Source of the DNA: Nitrospirota bacterium
GTDB lineage: Bacteria > Nitrospirota > Thermodesulfovibrionia > Thermodesulfovibrionales > JdFR-88
Length of the DNA stretch: 9,804 bases
Assembly (NCBI GenBank): GCA_021825785.1
Contig: JAKAGP010000032.1
Location: forward strand, 1 to 9,804
Direction of reading: 5' to 3'
Both the position numbers and the translations under genes were made by a program. The notes under the pieces were generated by a model. It was not told the DNA's origin. It did not search any database and worked only from the letters and a program-made list of their open reading frames with translations. Each line of letters begins with the position of its first letter. Position 1 is the stretch's first letter. Positions 5,919-9,804 of the stretch are shown here, in pieces.

Positions 5919-6896
5919 TCAGATCAACTCGCAGTCCGCATAGATAAAAAAATGGTCCGACGCCCTGCGGGCCACGGGCCACCAGGGTGTGCCCCTAGGG
6001 CTAAAGATATGGAAATCCTTCAGAATAAAGCGGCGGCTTGCGGGCAATATGTAATCTAGCCTGGCCGCCAGCAGTCCGGGTCTGTCGGACCCCGGCCATT
6101 CCGCGCCCCCTTCTTCAAGGAATGTTTTTTCCTTTTCATCCATCCCTGGCTTTATAATATTTGCGTTTTCAAGGAGCCCCTTTATCACCTCGCATGTGCC
6201 AAGCTCCTCCCCGGGGTCGGTGTTGAGGTCTCCCATTACCACAAACGGCGCATCCGCCGGGAGGGGTGAAACGCCCGGCATGCCCTGCCCGCTTATGTAT
6301 CTTTCCAGGAACCGGAGTTGATCGGCGTTCCTCCTTAAATTCATGTAATTTCTAAGGGGAACGGTCGGGTGAAGCAGGAGGAAATGAACGGCTGTTATAC
6401 CTTTTTCTATTGGCCCTATTTCTATTGGAATATCAAGGAAAGCGGTGCTCCAAAGCGGGAAGCTGCCCGGGCACGGGGAGTCAGCTTCCGCGCAATAGTT
6501 CAAGGGCATTGACCCCCACGGGACATCCTTGTAGTTCTTTACGGCGTCAATATCAATTCTGTACCTGCTCAGGCAGGCTATCCCGTACTGGCCCTTGAAA
6601 CGGCCGAATCCCTTATAGTCGAAGGGAGGCGGAAACCCGGTCGGCACCCCGGAATTAGTGTTTCCCATATAAAAAAAAGGATAATCAACCGGGTCCTCGC
6701 CCCTTTGCAGAAAATTTTTCACAAAGATGCGCGGGGCGGCGGGGTCTGCTTCCATCTCATTTATTGAAAGCACGTCGGGGGCAAATTTCTTTATTATCTT
6801 TGCGGCGGCCTGCGCCTGGGAGTTTCCCGGATCGCGGAGCTTCTGCATCGTCAGGTCTCTTATATTGAACTGTGCAAACCTCAGAGACACAGGCAT
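5919..6896 (-). CDS. Endonuclease/exonuclease/phosphatase (EEP) family hydrolase
   Basis: This 325-residue protein carries the ordered catalytic motifs of the metal-dependent EEP (DNase I-like) fold: FNIRDL with N11, the metal ligand E47 in SINEME, LLLHPT with H176, GDLNTDP with D223 and N225, LDYI with D281, and ASDH with D314 and H315. All catalytic residues are present. Family members cut phosphodiester or phosphomonoester bonds in nucleic acids, phosphoinositides or sphingomyelin; the substrate here cannot be told. No signal peptide is evident, so it is probably cytoplasmic. AAGGA lies only 2 nt before the ATG at 6896, so the in-frame GTG two codons later (6890) is a possible start. It is 230 nt upstream of the sox operon on the same strand and probably independent of it. 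Confidence 0.88.
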   Translation of the reverse strand: MPVSLRFAQFNIRDLTMQKLRDPGNSQAQAAAKIIKKFAPDVLSINEMEADPAAPRIFVKNFLQRGEDPVDYPFFYMGNTNSGVPTGFPPPFDYKGFGRFKGQYGIACLSRYRIDIDAVKNYKDVPWGSMPLNYCAEADSPCPGSFPLWSTAFLDIPIEIGPIEKGITAVHFLLLHPTVPLRNYMNLRRNADQLRFLERYISGQGMPGVSPLPADAPFVVMGDLNTDPGEELGTCEVIKGLLENANIIKPGMDEKEKTFLEEGGAEWPGSDRPGLLAARLDYILPASRRFILKDFHIFSPRGTPWWPVARRASDHFFIYADCELI

Positions 6897-7040
6897 AGTC
6901 CTTAAAAAATATCAGAAAACATGCCGCGTGTCATACAAATACCGCTACCTGCCATTATGTGGTAAACTTCACTAGCGGCCCCCCATGGGGATAGGACCGG
7001 GAACACAAAAAAATAAAATTTCAGAAATGGATCTTCAGCG

Positions 7041-7688
7041 ATGAGCACAGGAAGCAAGGATTTCGACAAGGAAGCCGCCCAATGGGACCAGGACCCAAGG
7101 CGGGTCAAGCTGGCCTCGGACGTAGCCGGGGCGATAATCCGGGAGGCATCACCCACGCGGGAGATGGACGCGCTTGATTTCGGGTGCGGCACCGGCCTTG
7201 TCACGCTCCAGCTGCAACCCCTGGTAAAAACCATTACCGCAGTGGACACCTCCCGCGGTATGCTGGATGTCCTCAAAGAAAAGATAAAAACCCGGAATAT
7301 CGGAAACGTAAATCCTGTTTTTATCGATCTTGAAAATGGCGCCCATCCAAACAAGTCCCTTATTGAAGGCAAAAAATTCCATCTCCTTGCAAGCAGCATG
7401 ACCATGCATCACGTTCCCGACACCACCGGGCTTCTGCGTATGTGGCACGATCTTCTCTTGCCGGGAGGAATAGTCTGCGCCGCGGACCTGGATGCCGAGG
7501 ACGGGTCGTTCCACGGTGACAACACAGGCGTCTTCCATTTCGGTTTCGAACGGGCAAAACTGATGGAATTGATGCGGCAGGCCGGTTTTAACGATCTGCG
7601 GGACACAACCGCCTCCACCATGATACGAGATGTGGAGGGCGGAAAGCGGGAGTTTACGGTCTTTCTGATCACCGGAAGGAAATCCTAG
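7041..7688 (+). CDS. Class I SAM-dependent methyltransferase
   Basis: This 215-residue protein has a Rossmann-type SAM-binding fold. Motif I is LDFGCGTGL (about 45-53), the acidic residue after strand 2 is in AVDTSRGML (D69), and SSMTMHHVPD (about 119-128) marks the region after strand 4, followed by LLLPGGIVCAADLD. The N-terminus FDKEAAQWDQDPRR resembles a group of small-molecule or quinone-type methyltransferases, but the substrate is not predictable. It is divergent from the EEP gene, with 144 nt between the two starts, and is the first of two plus-strand genes. Only a weak ribosome-binding site is seen before the ATG. Confidence 0.88.
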   Translation: MSTGSKDFDKEAAQWDQDPRRVKLASDVAGAIIREASPTREMDALDFGCGTGLVTLQLQPLVKTITAVDTSRGMLDVLKEKIKTRNIGNVNPVFIDLENGAHPNKSLIEGKKFHLLASSMTMHHVPDTTGLLRMWHDLLLPGGIVCAADLDAEDGSFHGDNTGVFHFGFERAKLMELMRQAGFNDLRDTTASTMIRDVEGGKREFTVFLITGRKS

Positions 7689-7719
7689 GACAAAGGTAAT
7701 TTTATTTAATTTTTTCGCC

Positions 7720-7950
7720 ATGGAAACGGAACATTTAACGGCAGAACAGCTCAAAGCCGAACTCAAAAAACTCAGGGACGAGCTGTGTGATATGGAAGAT
7801 ATCCATTCGTTTACCTTCCAAAAAACCCAGGTCCATATTAGCGCGGAAAAGGCCAGCAATATGCAGGCGGAGTTCGATGAAGAATGCGGGCAATACAGGG
7901 AGCGAATCGCCCTTATTGAAAAGGAGCTTTTAAAAAGAGGCGCCCTGTAG
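7720..7950 (+). CDS. Small coiled-coil protein of unknown function
   Basis: The product is 76 residues, highly charged and almost entirely helical by composition. The N-terminal third (LTAEQLKAELKKLRDELCDMED) and the last 25 residues (YRERIALIEKELLKRG) have heptad-like leucine spacing, so a coiled-coil or helical hairpin is likely. There is no signal peptide or membrane segment. It starts 31 nt after the methyltransferase stop and probably shares its transcript. No clear Shine-Dalgarno is present. I do not recognise the family. Conserved codon character and lack of a competing frame support it as a gene. Confidence 0.6.
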   Translation: METEHLTAEQLKAELKKLRDELCDMEDIHSFTFQKTQVHISAEKASNMQAEFDEECGQYRERIALIEKELLKRGAL

Positions 7951-8033
7951 CGCTCCATCCTCCTGCCGGAAACCCGCTTTGCCCAACTGGCCTTACCGAA
8001 TTCTGCCCTGATTATTTCCCGTTTTTCCCAATT

Positions 8034-8750
8034 TTAGCCCGCTTTAAGCACCAGCATCCTTTTGGCCCCTCTAAAGAACTCAAAGGGCGTGGGTCTGATC
8101 TCCGCGCGGATGCCGCCCAATTCTAGAAGTTTCAGCACCACGTCCATGTGAGGGTAAGGTTTTGCATCCAGACCTTGAATAGGATAAACCCTGACCTCCC
8201 CGGAGCTTACCCTCGACATCTCCTTCAGGCTCTCCGCATGGAAGCCGGGGCTCAGCCTGTCTCCGTAGAGGAACAAAAAATGGCTTGATAGGACGAGGGC
8301 AAACGACCTGTCCGCAAACGGCAGGCGGGGAAGTTCCGCATGGACATAGCGCCCCTTTTTCACTCCGTCCCGATAGTCGGCCAAAAAACGTGAAAGCGCT
8401 GCGTTCCTGTGCCCCATATGTCCCTCTTTGTCCCCGTAATAGCCCCAGCGGAAGAGGTGGGAGATTCCCTCCAGTTTTTGGCCTATAACGGCAAGGTCCT
8501 GCCTGCCTCTCGTCTCAAGCTCACGGAGGGTCAGATCATAAAGCCCGCCGGTATAAAGAATATCGCATGCCGTAGCCTGGCAGCCTCTGGTGCACGCTTC
8601 CGCAGTAAAGGAAGACGGCCCGGCCGGGCAGTCCAGAACCGGGCCGCCACGGGTAAAAATCTTTTCTTCCAGGTCGAACATGGCCATATATTCTTCGTAT
8701 GTCCGCCCTATGAACGCTACATTTTTCAGCTCCATTTTGTTCCCGCCCAT
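8034..8750 (-). CDS. SAM-dependent methyltransferase-like protein
   Basis: This 238-residue protein shows a variant SAM-binding motif I, VLDCPAGPSSFTAEA (about 38-52), an acidic strand-2 end in ACDILY (D63) and LPFADRSFALVLSSHFLFLYGDRL, the region after strand 4 of class I methyltransferases. GPSSF in place of GxGTG is characteristic of a subgroup often annotated only as methyltransferase; the substrate is unknown. A C-terminal strand pair ends in KRMLVLKAG. It is 15 nt downstream of the Tam-like gene and almost surely co-transcribed. AAAGGGG lies 8 nt before the ATG at 8750; the in-frame ATG at 8735 is an alternative. Confidence 0.8.
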   Translation of the reverse strand: MGGNKMELKNVAFIGRTYEEYMAMFDLEEKIFTRGGPVLDCPAGPSSFTAEACTRGCQATACDILYTGGLYDLTLRELETRGRQDLAVIGQKLEGISHLFRWGYYGDKEGHMGHRNAALSRFLADYRDGVKKGRYVHAELPRLPFADRSFALVLSSHFLFLYGDRLSPGFHAESLKEMSRVSSGEVRVYPIQGLDAKPYPHMDVVLKLLELGGIRAEIRPTPFEFFRGAKRMLVLKAG

Positions 8751-8765
8751 TCCTGACGCCCCTTT

Positions 8766-9536
8766 CTATTTGCCTGCAAGGGCAAACAGTCTTCTGAACC
8801 CAAACTCGATGCCCCTGCTGGTCCGGTTGTTTTCAAACTGCATGGCGAAGGCGTATTTAAAGCGTTCTTGCTCCGCCTCCGGCAGCATCGCGAGATATGG
8901 CCTCAGGCCAGCCGAGCTCCACCAGTCCAAAACCTCCTTTATGGAATTGAATGCCAGCCTGTAATCCTTATAAAAAACCTTCACATGTACAAAGCCCGTG
9001 TCTCTCAATAAGCCCACATACTCTTCCTTCGAAACGAAACACCATGGCGATTCAAAACTCTCGAAAAACCGCTCGAAGCCTAACTTCCTTATGACCAGAT
9101 CCACGTATTCAAAAAACTCATGGCAGAAATCCTTTGCCGGCATCTGGAAGGCCACTCTGCCTCCCTGGCGCACCGCCCTGTAAGTCCCTTCGGCTGCCTG
9201 CCGCTGCTTTTTCACCCATTGGAGCGCCGAATTTGAGAAGGCCAGATCGAACGCGTCCGCAAAATCCATTTCCTCCGCGCCGCTCCTGATGAAACTGATA
9301 TTGGCCGTCCGGGCGGAAACATCCATTGCCCTCCGGAGCATCTCCTCTGAGGGGTCGATCCCCAGGACGCTCCCTTTTGAAGCCAGGGCCGCAAGCTCAA
9401 GCGTAAGCTTGCCGGTGCCACAGCCAATATCGAGCACAGAGTCCGTCTTTTTTACCTGGGCAAGCCTTATCAGGTCTCTCCCGGCGTCGACCTGAGGCGC
9501 CTTTACCGAGTCGTACTTATCTGCGTCCCATTTCAT
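8766..9536 (-). CDS. Tam/BioC-type class I SAM-dependent methyltransferase
   Basis: This 256-residue protein has SAM motif I VLDIGCGTGKL (34-44), acidic D61 in GIDPSEEML, and SNSALQWV (101-108), the post-strand-4 motif shared by trans-aconitate 2-methyltransferase (Tam) and malonyl-ACP O-methyltransferase (BioC). The N-terminus WDADKYDSVKAPQVDAGRDL is Tam-like. Such enzymes methylate a free carboxylate, but the substrate here is not shown. Length matches Tam (about 250). A strong GGAGGTGG ribosome-binding site precedes the ATG. Upstream on the same strand are an intrinsic terminator and a structured leader with its own promoter, so expression may depend on terminator read-through. No other bio gene is in the window, which argues against a plain BioC role. 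Confidence 0.88.
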   Translation of the reverse strand: MKWDADKYDSVKAPQVDAGRDLIRLAQVKKTDSVLDIGCGTGKLTLELAALASKGSVLGIDPSEEMLRRAMDVSARTANISFIRSGAEEMDFADAFDLAFSNSALQWVKKQRQAAEGTYRAVRQGGRVAFQMPAKDFCHEFFEYVDLVIRKLGFERFFESFESPWCFVSKEEYVGLLRDTGFVHVKVFYKDYRLAFNSIKEVLDWWSSAGLRPYLAMLPEAEQERFKYAFAMQFENNRTSRGIEFGFRRLFALAGK

Positions 9537-9553
9537 AAAAAATCCACCTCCTC

Positions 9554-9574
9554 TTTCGCGCAGGTTTTGCGAAA
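9554..9574 (-). promoter_or_regulatory. Small hairpin touching the ribosome-binding site of the Tam-like gene
   Basis: TTTCGC (9554-9559) pairs with GCGAAA (9569-9574) over a 9-nt loop. In the minus-strand RNA the stem ends directly before GAGGAGG, so its folding could affect ribosome access. Confidence 0.25.
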
Positions 9575-9582
9575 AAAAATAA

Positions 9583-9620
9583 TAAAAAAAAAGGCCGCGG
9601 TTTTTTAAAACCGCGGCCTT
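9583..9620 (-). terminator. Strong intrinsic terminator
   Basis: A perfect 14-bp inverted repeat (9591-9604 with 9607-9620, G+C-rich core GGCCGCGG) is followed on the minus strand by a U-rich tract with only two A interruptions down to about 9572. On the plus strand the stem is not followed by U, so it works for minus-strand transcripts. It sits between the promoter at 9756-9784 and the Tam-like gene. Confidence 0.9.
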
Positions 9621-9749
9621 CTGGATTTCCTCGCGTATGGCTGTCTGCTTTTTGCCTACACGGTCAAAACCCTCCGGGCCACGGCCCCTTTATGGAGCCA
9701 TGCGCCAACGAGTTTACCGGTTATAAGCAGCAGACCTATGCCTGACATG
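9591..9749 (-). ncRNA. Candidate structured leader RNA or small RNA
   Basis: Between a promoter and a terminator, the roughly 160-nt minus-strand RNA can fold into a long rod. GUCUGCU (9735-9729) pairs with AGCAGAC (9649-9643). An inner CGGUAAAC-type segment pairs with GGUUUUGACCG with bulges, and CAUGGCUCC (9702-9694) pairs with GGGGCCGUG (9688-9680) over an AUAAA loop, nine pairs including two G-U. Part of this last stem (CCGUGGCC, 9684-9677) can instead pair with the terminator 5' arm GGCCGCGG (9618-9611). That gives mutually exclusive folds as in attenuators. I recognise no known riboswitch consensus. It may alternatively be a free small RNA or the mRNA of the 30-residue ORF. Confidence 0.45.
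9656..9748 (-). CDS. Possible 30-residue leaderless or leader peptide
   Basis: An ATG at the predicted transcription start opens a 30-codon frame ending in TAG. The peptide starts MSGIGLLLITGKLVGAWL and continues basic (HK, RR) to a VLTV end, so it is hydrophobic followed by cationic. There is no Shine-Dalgarno. It could be an attenuator leader peptide for the methyltransferase genes, a small membrane-active peptide, or chance within a structured RNA. Confidence 0.3.
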   Translation of the reverse strand: MSGIGLLLITGKLVGAWLHKGAVARRVLTV

Positions 9750-9755
9750 GTTTTC

Positions 9756-9784
9756 AATTTATCAGTTCGTTCAAAGATTGTCAA
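9756..9784 (-). promoter_or_regulatory. Sigma-70 promoter for the leader/methyltransferase unit
   Basis: A perfect -35 TTGACA (9784-9779), a 17-nt spacer and a -10 TAAATT (9761-9756, 4 of 6) are seen on the minus strand. The predicted start is about 9749, next to the ATG at 9748. The spacing and the downstream terminator support a real transcription unit. Confidence 0.65.
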
Positions 9785-9804
9785 TAGAGGGCGATTTAAT
9801 TCAA

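Noticed and set aside
6981..6990. Palindrome CCCCATGGGG in the divergent gap
   Set aside because: It is short and without flanking elements; no regulator can be inferred.
7149..7958. Minus-strand open frame (269 codons) opposite the methyltransferase and small coiled-coil gene
   Set aside because: It is antisense to SAM-binding motifs in the other strand and has no motif of its own.
9591..9749. Identity of the structured RNA as 6S RNA, SRP RNA or a known SAM riboswitch
   Set aside because: The conserved bases of those classes are not visible; only the general rod shape is similar.
1..9804. CRISPR arrays, tRNA or rRNA genes, insertion sequences, integrases
   Set aside because: No regular spaced repeats, cloverleaf-like sequences, transposase motifs or terminal repeats were seen on either strand.

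Overview
The window is about half G+C, densely coded, and comes from a double-membraned bacterium that oxidises reduced sulfur. The periplasmic targeting (Tat and Sec signals), c-type haem motifs and a complete core thiosulfate-oxidation set support this. I cannot name the taxon from the sequence; the gene order X-Y-Z-A-B without an adjacent soxCD resembles sulfur oxidisers that use a truncated Sox pathway.

Left part (1-5783, all on the minus strand, so read right to left). A candidate sigma-54 promoter (5702-5716) with an upstream 7-bp dyad (5754-5783) precedes a periplasmic thioredoxin, then soxX, soxY, soxZ, soxA and soxB. SoxYZ carries the sulfur substrate on the C-terminal cysteine of SoxY, SoxXA forms the disulfide linkage oxidatively, SoxB hydrolyses off sulfate, and the thioredoxin probably keeps the carrier cysteine or another Sox thiol reduced. 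A hairpin/U-rich stretch after soxB coincides with a sigma-70-like promoter for a second unit: a PhnD-like periplasmic binding protein overlapping (ATGA) the start of a membrane sensor that runs off the left edge. That sensor pair may regulate the sox operon, but this is inference.

Middle (5919-7950). A minus-strand endonuclease/exonuclease/phosphatase-fold hydrolase diverges from a plus-strand class I SAM-dependent methyltransferase, which is followed by a small coiled-coil protein of unknown function.

Right part (8034-9804, minus strand). Two further, unrelated class I methyltransferases, one of the Tam/BioC type, form a two-gene unit. Upstream lie a good sigma-70 promoter (9756-9784), about 130 nt of strongly foldable RNA that also holds a 30-codon ORF starting at the predicted transcription start, and a near-perfect intrinsic terminator (9583-9620) before the Tam-like gene. 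This has the layout of an attenuator or riboswitch leader, or of a free-standing small RNA, and I do not recognise it as a known class.

The most unusual observations are: (1) a second in-frame copy of the SoxY swinging-arm codons and stop just after the soxY stop, differing only at synonymous third positions; (2) the structured leader and terminator before the methyltransferases; (3) the sigma-54-type promoter in front of a sox operon; and (4) three promoters placed so close to start codons that leaderless translation is likely.
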